A stretch of DNA of 64,000 bases from Halalkalibacter nanhaiisediminis (GTDB lineage Bacteria > Bacillota > Bacilli > Bacillales > Bacillaceae_D). Shown piece after piece: positions 34,533 to 46,457 of this stretch (position 1 is its first letter; every line of letters starts with the position of its first letter). Location: NCBI RefSeq assembly GCF_007830185.1, contig NZ_VLKZ01000001.1, forward strand, positions 434,001 through 498,000, written 5' to 3'. The notes beneath the pieces are model-generated. The model made no database searches and was not told the DNA's origin. It was given only the letters and a program-made list of their open reading frames with translations. The translations under genes were made by a program, and so were the position numbers.

Positions 34533-35806
34533 TGAAAATCGTAAGCATTGATGCAAATGTCAGCATTAGGCGCGACATTGATACAGGAACGGAAATGCAG
34601 CGTGATGCAGTCGATAATATTATTACCCAAGTGGTCGAGCAGGGTGATCACGCCCTCTTTACATTAACAAAAACGCTCGACGGTGCTGACTTGAAGGAAC
34701 TGAGAGTGTCAAAAGAGGAAATGGAAGCTGCCTATGCACATGTTGATCAAGATATCATTATAGCGATTCGCCAAGCGATTGAAAATATTAAGGATTTCCA
34801 TCAACGTCAAAAAAGACAGTCTTGGATGACGACGAAGGAAGATGGCACGATTCTTGGCCAAAAAGTAACGCCGCTTGATTCTGTTGGTGTCTATGTACCA
34901 GGCGGGAAAGCCGCTTATCCGTCATCGATTATGATGAATGTCATTCCAGCCCAAGTTGCTGGAGTAAAACGAATTGTAATGGTTTCTCCTCCGCAAGCTG
35001 ACGGAACGCTTCCTGCTGGTGTACTTGTCACAGCGAGCGAGCTTGGCGTCGAAGAAATTTATAAAATTGGTGGTGCACAAGCGATTGCGGCTCTTGCTTA
35101 TGGAACAGAGAGTGTACCGTCTGTCGATAAAATTACTGGACCAGGAAACATCTATGTGGCTTTAGCAAAGCGTGCTGTCTTTGGAAAAGTGGATATTGAT
35201 ATGATTGCAGGACCAAGTGAAATTGTTGTATTAGCAGATGAATATGCGAACGCAAGCTTCATTGCAGCTGATCTTTTGTCGCAAGCAGAGCATGATGAAC
35301 GAGCATCTGCCGTACTTGTGACAACATCAACGAAGCTAGCAGAAGAGGTTGCTGCAGAAGTCGAAAAGCAGCTTGAGACTTTGCCGAAAAAAGCAATTGC
35401 CCAAGCATCGATTCGTGATTATGGTGTTATTTATGTGGCGCGTGATTTAGTGGAAGCTATTGAAGTTGTTAATGAGCTTGCGCCAGAGCACCTTGAAATA
35501 TTAACAGAAGAGCCAATGAATTTAATCGGAAAAATTCGTCATGCTGGGGCCATTTTTGTAGGACCGTATAGCTCAGAACCTGTTGGTGATTATTTTGCAG
35601 GACCAAATCACGTGTTGCCAACGAACGGAACAGCGCGTTTTTCAAGTCCATTAAACGTCGATGATTTCACGAAAAAATCAAGCATCATTGCTTATAGCAA
35701 AGCAGCACTACAAGCAAATGGAGCACAAATTTCAGCACTTGCTCGCCTAGAAGGCTTAGAAGCCCATGCACGAGCGATTGATATTAGGTTGGAGGGAAAA
35801 CAATGA
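34532..35806 (+). CDS. hisD: Histidinol dehydrogenase
   Basis: The 424-residue zinc enzyme oxidises histidinol to histidine in two NAD-dependent steps. Visible family blocks are [42 protein letters not shown] and [11 protein letters not shown], with the zinc-binding His/Asp residues in the last block and near [13 protein letters not shown]. Coupled to hisG by a 1-base overlap and to hisB by 4 bases. Confidence 0.97.
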   Translation: MKIVSIDANVSIRRDIDTGTEMQRDAVDNIITQVVEQGDHALFTLTKTLDGADLKELRVSKEEMEAAYAHVDQDIIIAIRQAIENIKDFHQRQKRQSWMTTKEDGTILGQKVTPLDSVGVYVPGGKAAYPSSIMMNVIPAQVAGVKRIVMVSPPQADGTLPAGVLVTASELGVEEIYKIGGAQAIAALAYGTESVPSVDKITGPGNIYVALAKRAVFGKVDIDMIAGPSEIVVLADEYANASFIAADLLSQAEHDERASAVLVTTSTKLAEEVAAEVEKQLETLPKKAIAQASIRDYGVIYVARDLVEAIEVVNELAPEHLEILTEEPMNLIGKIRHAGAIFVGPYSSEPVGDYFAGPNHVLPTNGTARFSSPLNVDDFTKKSSIIAYSKAALQANGAQISALARLEGLEAHARAIDIRLEGKQ

Positions 35807-36393
35807 CAGAGCGTCGCGCAAAAATTGAACGTAATACAGGTGAAACACAGATTAAACTTGATTTTACAATCGACGGAGAAGGAAAGTCTGAGCTTGAAAC
35901 AGGCGTTCCTTTTCTGACTCATATGCTTGACCTTTTTACAAAGCATGGTCACTATAACTTAACGGTCGATGCAAATGGCGATACGGAAGTGGATGATCAC
36001 CATACGACAGAGGATATTGGAATTGTTCTTGGACAAGCGATTAAGGAAGCTCTTGGCGATAAAAAGGGTATTCGTCGTTACGGAAATGCATTCGTTCCAA
36101 TGGATGATACGCTCGCACAAGTCGTTGTTGACCTAAGCAACCGTCCACATTTAGAATTCCGTGCTGAGTTCCCGAAAGAAAAAGTAGGGACATTTGATAC
36201 GGAGCTTGTTCATGAATTTATGTGGAAGCTCGCTCTTGAAGCTCGTATGAACCTACACATTATCGTTCACTACGGACATAACACGCACCATATGATTGAA
36301 GCTGTATTCAAGGCATTGGCGCGTGCGTTAGATGAAGCAACGAGTATTGATGATCGGGTGAAGGGCGTCCCGTCTACGAAGGGATTGTTGTAA
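35803..36393 (+). CDS. hisB: Imidazoleglycerol-phosphate dehydratase
   Basis: The 196-residue monofunctional HisB has the two manganese-binding signatures [14 protein letters not shown] (about 66-79) and the C-terminal HNTHHMIEA block. There is no phosphatase domain, so a separate histidinol phosphatase must be encoded outside the window. Overlaps hisD by 4 bases; the stop directly adjoins hisH. Confidence 0.97.
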   Translation: MTERRAKIERNTGETQIKLDFTIDGEGKSELETGVPFLTHMLDLFTKHGHYNLTVDANGDTEVDDHHTTEDIGIVLGQAIKEALGDKKGIRRYGNAFVPMDDTLAQVVVDLSNRPHLEFRAEFPKEKVGTFDTELVHEFMWKLALEARMNLHIIVHYGHNTHHMIEAVFKALARALDEATSIDDRVKGVPSTKGLL

Positions 36394-37038
36394 ATGATCG
36401 GCATTGTTGATTATGGAATGGGGAATTTGCACAGTGTTAGTAAAGCGCTAGAACGCTTGGAGCTTGACTACATTTTAACAGACGATATCAACGAATTAAA
36501 GAAAACGGATGGCCTCTTGCTTCCAGGCGTAGGGGCGTTCCCTGATGCAATGGTTACATTAAATAAAATGGGATTGACTGACTTTTTGCAGGAATGGGCT
36601 GCACAAGGTAAGCCGCTTCTCGGTATTTGCCTTGGTATGCAGCTGTTATTTGAAGAAAGTGATGAACACGGGCACACAGAAGGACTGAAGCTACTTCCAG
36701 GTCGTGTGGAGCGTTTCCGTGGACAGTTTGAGGATGGCTCCACGTATAAAGTTCCGCATATGGGTTGGAATAATTTAACGTTCCAAAAGCCAAAGCACAG
36801 CTTACTAAAAGATGTAGAAGAAGGTCATGTTTATTTTGTTCACTCGCATGTCGTGAAGCAAAGTGATGATGACGTGTTAATTGCGACAAGCGACTATGAT
36901 GGCACGGTTCCTGCAGTTGTTGGGCGTGACAATGTTCTTGGTACGCAATTCCACCCAGAAAAAAGTAGTCATGTCGGAATGGCGATTCTTCGTAATTTCG
37001 GTGAACTAGTCGCACAAGGAGGAAAAGTGCATGAGTAA
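36394..37038 (+). CDS. hisH: Imidazole glycerol phosphate synthase, glutaminase subunit
   Basis: This 214-residue class I amidotransferase has the triad Cys79 (LGICLGMQ), His187 and Glu189 (FHPEKS). It supplies ammonia to HisF through the HisHF complex. It starts immediately after the hisB stop and overlaps hisA by 8 bases. Confidence 0.97.
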   Translation: MIGIVDYGMGNLHSVSKALERLELDYILTDDINELKKTDGLLLPGVGAFPDAMVTLNKMGLTDFLQEWAAQGKPLLGICLGMQLLFEESDEHGHTEGLKLLPGRVERFRGQFEDGSTYKVPHMGWNNLTFQKPKHSLLKDVEEGHVYFVHSHVVKQSDDDVLIATSDYDGTVPAVVGRDNVLGTQFHPEKSSHVGMAILRNFGELVAQGGKVHE

Positions 37039-37768
37039 TTTTGTTATTTACCCAGCGATTGATATGAGAGACGGGAAATGTGTTCGTCTCGTTCAAGGTG
37101 ATTATGATCAAGAGACGGTTTACGGGGATTCACCGTTTGATATGGCCAAGGAATTTGCCGAAGCTGGCGCAAAGTGGATTCATATGGTTGATTTAGACGG
37201 TGCGAAGGCGAAAAAGCGAGTCAATCATGAGCATGTCCTCCGTGTGGCGAAAGAGCTTGATGCAAAGGTTCAAGTTGGTGGTGGAATTCGTACAGCGGAA
37301 GACGTCGCATTCTACCTCGATCAAGGGGTTGACCGAGTTATTCTTGGTAGTGTGGCAGTAAACAATCCTGAATTTACGAAAGAAATGCTTGCTACATATG
37401 GTGGAGAGCGAATTGCGATTGGTCTAGATGCTCGTGATGGTTATGTCGCAACAGAAGGCTGGCTTGAAACATCTTCTGTAAAAGCGGAAACGTTGGCGCA
37501 AGAGCTTGCTCGTTTTGGTGCTGAGGTATTTATTTTCACAGATATTTCAAGAGATGGAATGCTATCCGGTCCGAATACAGAAGCAATTACAAACTTAGCA
37601 GAAGCAACAGGTAAGCAAGTGATTGCCTCAGGTGGTGTTAGCTCATTAGCTGATTTAACAGAGCTTCGTGAGCGTAAAGATCGTGGTGTGAGCGGTGCAA
37701 TTGTCGGTAAAGCCCTTTACACGAATCAATTTACGTTAAGAGAAGCGCTTTTAGGAGGCGAAGAATAG
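37031..37768 (+). CDS. hisA: ProFAR isomerase
   Basis: The 245-residue TIM barrel has catalytic Asp11 in [14 protein letters not shown] and the second acid in [14 protein letters not shown]. The phosphate sites lie in VGGGIRT and IASGGVSS. It opens the ribose ring of ProFAR by an Amadori rearrangement. Overlaps hisH by 8 bases; hisF starts 1 base later. Confidence 0.96.
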   Translation: MSNFVIYPAIDMRDGKCVRLVQGDYDQETVYGDSPFDMAKEFAEAGAKWIHMVDLDGAKAKKRVNHEHVLRVAKELDAKVQVGGGIRTAEDVAFYLDQGVDRVILGSVAVNNPEFTKEMLATYGGERIAIGLDARDGYVATEGWLETSSVKAETLAQELARFGAEVFIFTDISRDGMLSGPNTEAITNLAEATGKQVIASGGVSSLADLTELRERKDRGVSGAIVGKALYTNQFTLREALLGGEE

Positions 37769-37769
37769 G

Positions 37770-38528
37770 ATGCTGACAAAACGCATTATTCCTTGTTTGG
37801 ATGTAAAAGAAGGACGAGTCGTTAAAGGCATTCAATTCGTTGATCTTAGAGATGCAGGTGACCCAGTTGAGCTTGCGGCTTTTTATGATGAACAAGGTGC
37901 AGATGAGCTTGTCTTTTTAGATATTTCTGCTTCACATGAAGGGCGCGAGACGATGGTCGAAGTGGTTGAGCAAGTAGCTGGTACACTTGCGATTCCGTTT
38001 ACTGTTGGTGGTGGAATTAATACACTTGAAGACATGAAGCGTGTTTTGCGTGCAGGAGCGGATAAAGTATCGCTTAACACAGCAGCCGTTAAACGACCCG
38101 AATTGATTCGAGAAGGTGCTGACTTTTTCGGTTCGCAATGTATTGTTGTGGCAATTGATGCAAAGTACGATCAAGAGCTAGGTTCATGGCGGATTTATAC
38201 GCACGGTGGCCGCGTTGCGACGGAGTGGGAAGTGATTGAATGGGCGAAGGAAGCCGTACGTCTCGGTGCTGGTGAAATTTTGCTAACGAGTATGGATCAA
38301 GACGGTGCGAAAACAGGCTTTGATAAGGCATTAACAAAAGCAGTGAGCGAAGCTGTGACGGTTCCAGTTATTGCTTCAGGTGGTGCTGGTAAGAAAGAAG
38401 ATTTTGCAGATGTATTTGAAGAGGCAAAAGCCGATGCTGCTCTAGCTGCGTCTATTTTCCACTATAAAGAAACATCTGTAGCAGAAGTGAAATCGTATTT
38501 AAAAGAGAAGGGAGTGAGCGTACGATGA
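37770..38528 (+). CDS. hisF: Imidazole glycerol phosphate synthase, cyclase subunit
   Basis: The 252-residue TIM barrel has catalytic Asp11 ([15 protein letters not shown]) and Asp130 (VVAIDAK), plus phosphate sites FTVGGGIN and VIASGGAG. It forms imidazole glycerol phosphate and AICAR with ammonia from HisH. Overlaps hisIE by 4 bases. Confidence 0.97.
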   Translation: MLTKRIIPCLDVKEGRVVKGIQFVDLRDAGDPVELAAFYDEQGADELVFLDISASHEGRETMVEVVEQVAGTLAIPFTVGGGINTLEDMKRVLRAGADKVSLNTAAVKRPELIREGADFFGSQCIVVAIDAKYDQELGSWRIYTHGGRVATEWEVIEWAKEAVRLGAGEILLTSMDQDGAKTGFDKALTKAVSEAVTVPVIASGGAGKKEDFADVFEEAKADAALAASIFHYKETSVAEVKSYLKEKGVSVR

Positions 38529-39151
38529 CAATCGATAAAATTAAATTTGATCAAAATGGTCTTGTTCCCGCAATCGTTCAGGATGCAGCAAGTAAAGAGG
38601 TTCTGACGCTTGCTTACATGAATAAGGAGTCACTCGAGAAATCACTTGAGACAAAAGAGACATGGTTCTATTCGCGTTCGCGCCAGGAGCTATGGCATAA
38701 AGGGGCAACGTCTGGAAATACTCAGAAGATCGTCGATATGCGTTATGATTGTGATGCTGATTCTCTTGTCGTGCTTGTCGTTCCAGCAGGACCTGCTTGC
38801 CATAAAGGAGAATACACTTGCTTTAGTGATTCTCTAATGAAGGATGAAGTGCGAACAACTCTAAACCGATTTGCGATTATCGAAGAGCTTGAACAAGTTA
38901 TCGCAAAAAGAGAAGCTGAACTTCCAGAAGGAGCTTATACGACCTATTTATTTGAAAAAGGTGTCGATAAGATTTTAAAGAAGGTCGGCGAGGAAGCTGG
39001 AGAAGTTATTATCGCAGCGAAAAATCGTGATCCTGAAGAGTTGAAGTGGGAAGTGTCTGACTTGCTCTATCACCTTCTCGTCCTCTTAAGAGAACAGAAG
39101 CTACCGCTTGATGATGTTTTGGCAGTTTTAAAAGAAAGACATAAAGCTTAA
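38525..39151 (+). CDS. hisIE: Bifunctional PR-AMP cyclohydrolase / PR-ATP pyrophosphatase
   Basis: The 208-residue fusion has an N-terminal HisI domain (about 1-110; [13 protein letters not shown] and the zinc-binding DCDADS and CHKGEYTCF) and a C-terminal HisE MazG-like domain (about 115-205; [16 protein letters not shown]). It carries out steps 2 and 3. It is last in the operon; hisC is absent here. Confidence 0.96.
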   Translation: MTIDKIKFDQNGLVPAIVQDAASKEVLTLAYMNKESLEKSLETKETWFYSRSRQELWHKGATSGNTQKIVDMRYDCDADSLVVLVVPAGPACHKGEYTCFSDSLMKDEVRTTLNRFAIIEELEQVIAKREAELPEGAYTTYLFEKGVDKILKKVGEEAGEVIIAAKNRDPEELKWEVSDLLYHLLVLLREQKLPLDDVLAVLKERHKA

Positions 39152-39160
39152 AGTCAAAAA

Positions 39161-39201
39161 GGTCTGACGTTTTTCTGAATAGGAGAACTCAGGCTTTTTT
39201 T
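39161..39201 (+). terminator. Terminator of the his operon
   Basis: GGTCTGA (39161-39167) pairs with TCAGGCT (39189-39195, with one G-T), followed by seven T. Confidence 0.7.
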
Positions 39202-39381
39202 CTTCAAAAAAATTTGGTGGATGAGGTTAGTGCTGGTGTTTATTTATAGGAAAGGCATATGATATCATGAGTGTTCCACTTAATTGAATATTTAACTCTT
39301 TCATTAAAAAGAAGCATTCACGTATGCTAAAATGTTGTATACTAAATTGAAGATTTAAGAAGCTGGAGGGAACGGAACTTC

Positions 39382-40434
39382 ATGGAATTAACACCAAATA
39401 ACGAACACCAAAAACGTAAGGTCGTCCCTTTGTTTCAAAGCGGTGATTACTTCTTTCATCGTGGTTTAGAAGCGTATCGTAAGAATCATCTCCATCGCGC
39501 TATCAAATTATTTGAACGAGCGGTGAAATTAACAAATCAAGAACCGGTTTTCCATGTTCAATTGGCAGCCGTTCTTTCGGAAATTGGAGAGTATGAACGC
39601 TCCATTGATATATTACAGCAAGTGTTAGCTGAAAATGGAGATGCGATAGCGGAATGCTATTTTTTCATGGCTAATAACTATGCTTATTTAGGTTTATTTG
39701 AAAAAGCAGAACGAGCGACACTACGTTATTTGGAATTAAGTCCGAATGAACGTTTTACTGAGGATGCAGAAGAGCTGCTAGAGTTGCTTCGCTTTGAACG
39801 TGAAGAAGCTGACGATTGGGAAGAGATTGATGCACAAGAGGATGAACTGATCGCTCGGCATGAACGCGCGCACTATTTGCTGCGCAACGGTGAAGTGAAA
39901 GCGTCAATCCCGATTCTTGAAGCAATTATTAAAGAGCACCCTACGTGTTGGGCAGCGCGAAATCATTTAGCTGAAGCGTACTTTCGTTTAGGTGATGATT
40001 CTGCATTTGAGATATCTGAAGCCATTTTGGAGCAAGATAAAGGAAATTTATTTGCGATTTGTAATTTGGCTTTGTTTTATTCAAAAAAAGGGGAAACTAA
40101 GCAGGCAGAACCTTTTATTCAAGCTTTAAAGACGGTGTATCCAATTGACGGTGACCATTATGTGAAAGTAGCCGAAACGCTATGTGCGGTTGGAGAGTAT
40201 CGACTTGCCTATGAGCGTTTGCGAGAGCTAAATCGCTTTGAGTTAGAGCTTCGCCCTGATTTATTATTCTGCCTAGGGGTTTCCTTATCTCATCTAGGAG
40301 AGCAAACAAAGGCCCAGACCTATATTGAGCGTGCTGCTAATCTAGGTTCTGAGCAAGCAGAGAATTTTGTGAGTAGACAGAGAAATCATAAGAGTGGAAC
40401 GGAAGATATTGGCTATCATATATGGATAGACTAA
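39382..40434 (+). CDS. Tetratricopeptide-repeat protein (YvcD-like)
   Basis: The 350-residue soluble protein has at least six TPR units (for example FHRGLEAYRKNHLHRAIKLFERAV, then CYFFMANNYAYLGLFEKAERATL). No signal or catalytic domain is seen. In B. subtilis a TPR protein, yvcD, precedes trxB, which fits. It probably acts as a scaffold, partner unknown. A CTGGAGGGAA ribosome site is 8 bases from ATG. The 180-base gap before it has weak -10-like sequences (TAAAAT at 39328, TATACT at 39338) but no clear promoter. Confidence 0.75.
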   Translation: MELTPNNEHQKRKVVPLFQSGDYFFHRGLEAYRKNHLHRAIKLFERAVKLTNQEPVFHVQLAAVLSEIGEYERSIDILQQVLAENGDAIAECYFFMANNYAYLGLFEKAERATLRYLELSPNERFTEDAEELLELLRFEREEADDWEEIDAQEDELIARHERAHYLLRNGEVKASIPILEAIIKEHPTCWAARNHLAEAYFRLGDDSAFEISEAILEQDKGNLFAICNLALFYSKKGETKQAEPFIQALKTVYPIDGDHYVKVAETLCAVGEYRLAYERLRELNRFELELRPDLLFCLGVSLSHLGEQTKAQTYIERAANLGSEQAENFVSRQRNHKSGTEDIGYHIWID

Positions 40435-40544
40435 TTTGAGCAGGATATTAGACAACTTTTGCGAAATTCGCTACGATGTAAAATATACAATCATCAAATT
40501 TTAGTAAATTGGTTAATGGCCAACGGAGTAAGTGGTATATGTAA

Positions 40545-41504
<960 letters not shown>

Positions 41505-41605
41505 AGGGGCAAAACGTCACTCGGTTTTAATGCTTTTGTAACACATATGAAACATTAAAAGCGTATGATATAAATAAGTAATTGACCCCCTTTTTTATAT
41601 AATTT

Positions 41606-41632
41606 GCACGGACAAATGTCCGTGCCCTTTTT
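41606..41632 (+). terminator. Terminator after trxB
   Basis: A perfect 9-bp stem, GCACGGACA with TGTCCGTGC, is followed by CC and seven T. The DNA 41633-41766 shows no gene. Confidence 0.92.
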
Positions 41633-41766
41633 TTACCCACGTATCTTTTATATTCCAATGTTAATGATTTTGTGTAGAAATTATAACGTTTCTACCTCCC
41701 TTTATAGCTGAATAATATATCGATCATTTCTCATGTTTTGTTCTCGTATTCGTTCTGTACTTCTAA

Positions 41767-41796
41767 TTGAATTAAAGTTTCAATTAATTGTATAAT
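41767..41796 (+). promoter_or_regulatory. Sigma-A promoter of the yvcI-rapZ-yvcK-whiA-crh unit
   Basis: TTGAAT (41767-41772) and TATAAT (41791-41796) are spaced by 18 bases, 21 bases before the first gene. Confidence 0.7.
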
Positions 41797-41816
41797 GAGA
41801 TGATAGGAGAACTGAG

Positions 41817-42290
41817 GTGAGGTTTTTGCAAAGAGTTACGAATTGTGTCCTAACTTTTGAAGATAAAGCATTACTATTACAAAAGCCTAGTCGTGGCTGG
41901 TGGGTTGCCCCTGGAGGGAAAATGGAACCAGGTGAGTCAATTAAAGAATCAGCTGAACGTGAATTTTGGGAAGAAACAGGGCTAAAGCTTGAAGGTACGG
42001 AATTGCGTGCTGTTTTTACCATTGTCATGATGGAACATAATCAGCCGATTAAGGAATGGATGATGTTCACGTTTCAAGCAAAGAGCTATCACGGAGAAAT
42101 GATGAAAGAGTCTCCAGAGGGTAAGCTCAAATGGCAACCATTTGATGAACTAGTGCAATTACCGATGGCAGAAGGCGATAAGCATATGTTTCGCCATGTA
42201 TTAAGTGGTAAAGGCATTATGTACGGAACATTTTACTATACACCAGATTTTGACTTGCTTTCTTACCGTTTAGAGCCAAATTATACATAA
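41817..42290 (+). CDS. yvcI: Nudix hydrolase YvcI
   Basis: The 157-residue protein has a full Nudix box (GKMEPGESIKESAEREFWEETGL, about 38-60) with the REFWEE metal ligands. The family is of the MutT/8-oxo-dGTP type, but the substrate is not determined. GTG 41817 follows GAGAACTGAG. It is the first gene of the conserved yvcIJKL-crh cluster. Confidence 0.9.
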   Translation: MRFLQRVTNCVLTFEDKALLLQKPSRGWWVAPGGKMEPGESIKESAEREFWEETGLKLEGTELRAVFTIVMMEHNQPIKEWMMFTFQAKSYHGEMMKESPEGKLKWQPFDELVQLPMAEGDKHMFRHVLSGKGIMYGTFYYTPDFDLLSYRLEPNYT

Positions 42291-42311
42291 GCAATGATAA
42301 GGGTGATGAGG

Positions 42312-43208
42312 ATGAAGGTTGAACATGAGGAAATTCAAATTGTTATTATAACGGGTATGTCGGGGGCAGGTAAGACAGTAGCGGTGCAGAGCTTCGAGGA
42401 TTTAGGTTATTTTTGCGTCGATAATCTTCCTCCAGCGCTCATTCCGAAATTTATTGAGCTAATTGACGGGGCTAATGGGAAAATGAATAAGGTTGCCCTG
42501 GTCATTGATTTAAGAGGAAGAAAGTTCTTTGACCATCTTTTTGAAGCGATTGATTCCATCAGTCTTTCGCCGAATTTAAATTTTAAATTGCAGATTCTTT
42601 TTCTTGATGCAAAGGATGCGAAGCTTGTACAGCGTTATAAGGAGACGAGACGTTCCCATCCACTTGCTCCGAATGGTCTTCCACTTGAGGGAATTCAATT
42701 AGAACGTGAAATGCTAGAAGAAATGAAGGGTCGTAGCCAGCAAATTATTGATACGACTGATATGAAGCCTATTCAATTGCGTGAACGTATTATTCAACGT
42801 TTTTCTTCAACGGAACGTCACCCGTTTTCAGTGAATGTGATGTCGTTTGGCTTTAAATATGGCATACCGATTGATGCAGATCTCGTGTTTGACGTACGTT
42901 TCCTTCCTAACCCTCATTATGTCGATCATATGCGTCCGAAAACTGGACTTGATCAAGAAGTATCCTCTTATGTTTTAAAGTGGACGGAGACTCAGCAGTT
43001 TATTGAAAAACTCACTGATTTGCTTTTGTTTATGCTTCCTCAATACAAACGTGAAGGAAAGAGCCAAGTTGTTATTGGAATTGGTTGCACAGGAGGGAAG
43101 CATCGTTCGGTTACATTGGCAGAGTACTTTGGGAAAGCTTTCGCTGATGAATATTCTCTTCATGTGAGTCATCGTGATATTGAAAAAGGGAAGGAAAAGA
43201 CAAAGTGA
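42312..43208 (+). CDS. rapZ: RapZ-family nucleotide-binding protein (YvcJ)
   Basis: The 298-residue protein has an N-terminal P-loop ATPase (GMSGAGKT near residue 15) and the C-terminal RapZ domain with [12 protein letters not shown]. In E. coli RapZ governs the sRNA GlmZ; in B. subtilis YvcJ binds and hydrolyses nucleotides and affects competence. ATG 42312 or 42306 is preceded by AAGGGTGATGAGG; ATG 42294 would lie before this site. It overlaps yvcK by 4 bases. Confidence 0.93.
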   Translation: MKVEHEEIQIVIITGMSGAGKTVAVQSFEDLGYFCVDNLPPALIPKFIELIDGANGKMNKVALVIDLRGRKFFDHLFEAIDSISLSPNLNFKLQILFLDAKDAKLVQRYKETRRSHPLAPNGLPLEGIQLEREMLEEMKGRSQQIIDTTDMKPIQLRERIIQRFSSTERHPFSVNVMSFGFKYGIPIDADLVFDVRFLPNPHYVDHMRPKTGLDQEVSSYVLKWTETQQFIEKLTDLLLFMLPQYKREGKSQVVIGIGCTGGKHRSVTLAEYFGKAFADEYSLHVSHRDIEKGKEKTK

Positions 43209-44152
43209 GAAATAAGAAAATTGTCGTCATTGGTGGAGGGACAGGGTTATCTGTCTTATTAAGAGGATTAAAAACGTTTCCTGTTTCCATTTCAGCTATT
43301 GTAACCGTTGCAGATGATGGCGGAAGTTCAGGGCGCCTACGAAAAGAATTAGATATTCCACCTCCTGGGGACGTACGAAATGTGCTGATCGCATTAGCTG
43401 AGGTTGAGCCACTTGTTGAGGAAATGTTTCAACATCGGTTTGCAAATGGAAACGGTTTATCGGGCCATTCGCTAGGCAACTTATTGCTTGCAGGAATGAC
43501 ATCGATAACAGGGGATTTTGCACGTGGTATCGCTGAATTAAGCAAAGTATTAAATGTAAGAGGAAATGTTTATCCAGCTACTAATCGAAGCATTGTTTTG
43601 CATGCTGAAATGGAGGATGGAAGTATTGTTTCAGGAGAGTCGAGAATTCCACATGCCAAAAAGCAGATTAAACGTGTGTTTTTGACACCGTCAGAGATTC
43701 ACCCGCTGCAAGAAAGTATACGTGCCATTGAAGAAGCTGACTTGATTGTGCTTGGTCCTGGTAGCTTATATACGAGTGTTCTCCCCAATTTGCTTGTGCC
43801 AGGAATTGCTGATACCATTCGTAATTCAAACGCTAGAAAAGTATATATTTGTAATGTTATGACCCAAGGCGGGGAGACGGATGGCTATTCAGCTGCTGAT
43901 CACCTGCAAGCGATTATTGATCATTGTGGTCATGGATTGGTTAAAGAAATTCTTGTGAATGGTTCACCAGTGTCAACGCAACTAAGAGAAAGATATGCGG
44001 AGGAAGGCTCTGTTCCTGTTATCGTCGATCATGAGCGCCTGAAACAAATGAACATTGGGATTATCCAAGATCAATTTGTTTTGGAAAGGCAGCATATGAT
44101 ACGCCATGATGCAATAAAGGTATCAAACGCACTTTTGCGAGTTAGTGAATAA
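43205..44152 (+). CDS. yvcK: YvcK/GlmR regulator of gluconeogenic growth
   Basis: The 315-residue CofD-like protein has [14 protein letters not shown] (about 9-22), [14 protein letters not shown] and PPPGDVRN. In B. subtilis YvcK (GlmR) binds UDP-GlcNAc and is needed for cell shape and growth on gluconeogenic carbon. The start is GTG overlapping the rapZ stop (GTGA). Confidence 0.94.
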   Translation: MRNKKIVVIGGGTGLSVLLRGLKTFPVSISAIVTVADDGGSSGRLRKELDIPPPGDVRNVLIALAEVEPLVEEMFQHRFANGNGLSGHSLGNLLLAGMTSITGDFARGIAELSKVLNVRGNVYPATNRSIVLHAEMEDGSIVSGESRIPHAKKQIKRVFLTPSEIHPLQESIRAIEEADLIVLGPGSLYTSVLPNLLVPGIADTIRNSNARKVYICNVMTQGGETDGYSAADHLQAIIDHCGHGLVKEILVNGSPVSTQLRERYAEEGSVPVIVDHERLKQMNIGIIQDQFVLERQHMIRHDAIKVSNALLRVSE

Positions 44153-44229
44153 CGGTTAGATGCACGTGTAGGGATGTGGCTTACTATACTATATGGGTAA
44201 GTGCTACACGGCTGAAAGGAGTGAGGACC

Positions 44230-45180
44230 TTGTCCTTTGCAGCCACAACAAAGAAAGAATTGACACAGCTGGAGCAAGATGATTGTTGTGCTAAGGCTGA
44301 GCTTGCTGCTCTCATTCGGATGAACGGATCCATTTCGTTCAATCAAATGAAACTAGTCTTGGATGTCACAACAGAGAATGCAGCCATTGCTAGAAGAATC
44401 TATACTCATATTAAACGATTATATCCGAATATATTTGTTGAACTTCTTGTCCGTAAGAAAATGAGATTAAAGAAGAACAATGTCTACCTCGTGCGAATGA
44501 AGCATGAAGCGAAAATGCTGCTTGAAGATTTAGGGATTTTGGCTGATGGTTTTGTCTTCATTCGAACAATATCAAAGGAATTAACGAAAGCATCTTGCTG
44601 CAAACGTGCTTATTTGCGCGGTGCCTTTTTAGCTGGTGGCTCCATTAATCATCCAGAGACTTCTTCTTATCACTTAGAGATCTTCTCGCTGTATGAGGAA
44701 CATAATCGCTCATTATGTGAATTAATGAACGAATATCAATTAAATGCAAAAACATTGGAACGTAAGAAGGGTTTCATTACGTATATGAAAGAGAGCGAAA
44801 AAATCACTGAGTTTCTCAATATTATTGGTGCTCATCAGGCTCTGCTTTATTTTGAAGATGTGCGTATCATGAAGGATATGCGAAATTCAGTTAATCGTCT
44901 CGTTAACTGTGAGACAGCTAATTTAAATAAGACAGTTGGTGCTGCGCTTAGACAAGTGGAGAATATCCGCTTAGTTGAACGGGAACTTGGATTAGATCAG
45001 TTACCACCTAAGCTAAAAGAGATTGCTGAACTACGTGTATTGCATCAGGATGTCACGTTAAAGGAACTAGGGGAAATGGTAGAGAGTGGTAAGGTGAGTA
45101 AATCTGGAGTGAATCATCGCCTTCGTAAAATTGATCAAATTGCAGACAAACTAAGAAATGGTCAGCCTTTTGAAGTGTAA
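44230..45180 (+). CDS. whiA: WhiA sporulation/division regulator
   Basis: The 316-residue protein has an N-terminal LAGLIDADG-like domain ([22 protein letters not shown] near residue 140) and a C-terminal helix-turn-helix ([25 protein letters not shown]). It influences chromosome segregation and division in B. subtilis. TTG 44230 ([11 protein letters not shown], matching the family start) lies 3 bases after AAAGGAGTGAGG; ATG 44176 is far upstream of the ribosome site. Confidence 0.95.
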   Translation: MSFAATTKKELTQLEQDDCCAKAELAALIRMNGSISFNQMKLVLDVTTENAAIARRIYTHIKRLYPNIFVELLVRKKMRLKKNNVYLVRMKHEAKMLLEDLGILADGFVFIRTISKELTKASCCKRAYLRGAFLAGGSINHPETSSYHLEIFSLYEEHNRSLCELMNEYQLNAKTLERKKGFITYMKESEKITEFLNIIGAHQALLYFEDVRIMKDMRNSVNRLVNCETANLNKTVGAALRQVENIRLVERELGLDQLPPKLKEIAELRVLHQDVTLKELGEMVESGKVSKSGVNHRLRKIDQIADKLRNGQPFEV

Positions 45181-45224
45181 TTACGGCCAGTTCATTTAAT
45201 TAAGCTAAGGAGGAGAAGGGAAAA

Positions 45225-45479
45225 ATGGTAAAAAAAGACGTAACCGTGAAAAAGAAGACAGGATTGCAAGCAAGACCTGCTGCTTTGTTTGTACAAGAGG
45301 CTAATCGTTTTACATCTGAGGTGTTCATTGAAAAAGACAATAAGAAAGTAAATGCGAAAAGTATTATGGGCCTTATGAGTCTTGCAGTTGCGAACGGTGC
45401 AACCATTACACTTGTGACAGATGGTAAAGATGAACAAGAAGCCCTTGATGCACTTGTGACTTTTATTGAAAAAGAGTAA
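45225..45479 (+). CDS. crh: Catabolite repression HPr-like protein Crh
   Basis: The 84-residue HPr-fold protein has Gln15 in place of the HPr active His (TGLQARPA), so it cannot join the sugar PTS relay. It keeps Ser46 (NAKSIMGLMSL) for phosphorylation by HprK. P-Ser-Crh is a co-effector of CcpA and also affects glycolytic-bypass metabolism. Ribosome site AAGGAGGAG. Last gene of its cluster, as in B. subtilis. Confidence 0.96.
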   Translation: MVKKDVTVKKKTGLQARPAALFVQEANRFTSEVFIEKDNKKVNAKSIMGLMSLAVANGATITLVTDGKDEQEALDALVTFIEKE

Positions 45480-45486
45480 ATAGAAA

Positions 45487-45530
45487 AGAGACACCGAAAT
45501 CGTGGAAGCGATAATCGGTGTCTCTTTATT
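45487..45530. terminator. Shared terminator of crh and clpP
   Basis: Perfect 11-bp arms AGAGACACCGA (45487-45497) and TCGGTGTCTCT (45515-45525), with T-rich tails on both strands, lie between convergent genes. Confidence 0.9.
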
Positions 45531-45551
45531 TAGTGCAAAATGATTAAAATG

Positions 45552-46136
45552 TTATTTTGATGCAGGAATAACTTTGTCGATTAGACCGTATTCTTTTGCT
45601 TTTTCTGCAACCATGAAGTTATCACGATCTGTATCTCGTGCAATCACATCCATTGGTTGTCCAGTACGCTCAGAAAGAATAGAGTTTAGTTTTTCGCGCA
45701 TTTCAATAATGCGACGAGCGTGAATTTCGATATCAGATGCTTGGCCTTGCGTTCCGCCAAGTGGTTGGTGAATCATAATTTCACTATTAGGAAGGGCGAA
45801 ACGTTTACCTTTTTCACCAGCAGCTAATAAGAATGCACCCATTGAAGCAGCCATACCAATACAAATAGTTGATACATTAGGCTTTATGTACTGCATTGTA
45901 TCATAGATAGCCATACCAGCCGTAATCGAACCACCAGGGCTATTAATGTAAAGCGAGATGTCTTTCTCTGGATCTTCTGCTTGCAAGAATAAAAGCTGAG
46001 CAACGATTGAGTTTGCGACATTGTCATCAATTCCACTACCAAGCATAATGATGCGGTCTTTTAATAAACGAGAGTAAATGTCGTATGCGCGTTCTCCGCG
46101 ATTTGTTTGTTCAATAACTGTAGGGATTAAATTCAT
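45552..46136 (-). CDS. clpP: ATP-dependent Clp protease proteolytic subunit
   Basis: The 194-residue protein has the catalytic triad Ser98 (GMAASMGA), His123 (MIHQPLGG) and an Asp near 172, with the numbering of B. subtilis ClpP. It forms the two-ring peptidase used by ClpX, ClpC and ClpE. ATG 46136 (MNLIPTV) follows AAAGGAGG; ATG 46172 would place this site inside the gene. Preceded by a CtsR site over its promoter. Confidence 0.97.
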   Translation of the reverse strand: MNLIPTVIEQTNRGERAYDIYSRLLKDRIIMLGSGIDDNVANSIVAQLLFLQAEDPEKDISLYINSPGGSITAGMAIYDTMQYIKPNVSTICIGMAASMGAFLLAAGEKGKRFALPNSEIMIHQPLGGTQGQASDIEIHARRIIEMREKLNSILSERTGQPMDVIARDTDRDNFMVAEKAKEYGLIDKVIPASK

Positions 46137-46193
46137 TCGTAATTCCTCCTTTAGTGTTGCGAACAAATACATGTTCGACGATAAGTTATGTAC

Positions 46194-46223
46194 ATCATAC
46201 CTAATAGGTCAAAGAAGGTCAAA
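46194..46223 (-). promoter_or_regulatory. clpP promoter overlapped by a CtsR operator
   Basis: On the minus strand TTGACC (46222-46217) and TATGAT (46199-46194) are spaced by 17. The same DNA holds GGTCAAA-GAA-GGTCAAA (46207-46223), an exact CtsR heptad repeat with 3-base spacing. Heat-shock derepression is expected. Confidence 0.92.
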
Positions 46224-46344
46224 TTATAAACCTTCACTATAAATATAATTCCCTATCACATACTTTAAAACCTTCTTACATGATATCCGTTTTTTAAATT
46301 TCTCAAACTAATTAAGTGAACCTAGAGATTCTTTATCGAATGTG

Positions 46345-46350
46345 TATAAT
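46345..46350 (+). promoter_or_regulatory. Candidate -10 box for sigL
   Basis: TATAAT lies 48 bases upstream of the cre-like site and 108 before the gene. The -35 is poor, so this is tentative. Confidence 0.35.
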
Positions 46351-46397
46351 TGAATTATGCGCGCAAGCATGAGATAAGCCGATTGATCATATCATTA

Positions 46398-46411
46398 AGA
46401 AAACGCTTACA
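46398..46411. promoter_or_regulatory. cre-like site (CcpA) upstream of sigL
   Basis: AGAAAACGCTTACA matches 13 of 14 positions of TGWAANCGNTNWCA. It is downstream of the candidate -10 box, the roadblock arrangement reported for B. subtilis sigL. Confidence 0.7.
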
Positions 46412-46457
46412 GTTAAATAGTATGATAAAATAGATAATAGATAAAGGAAGGGGGATA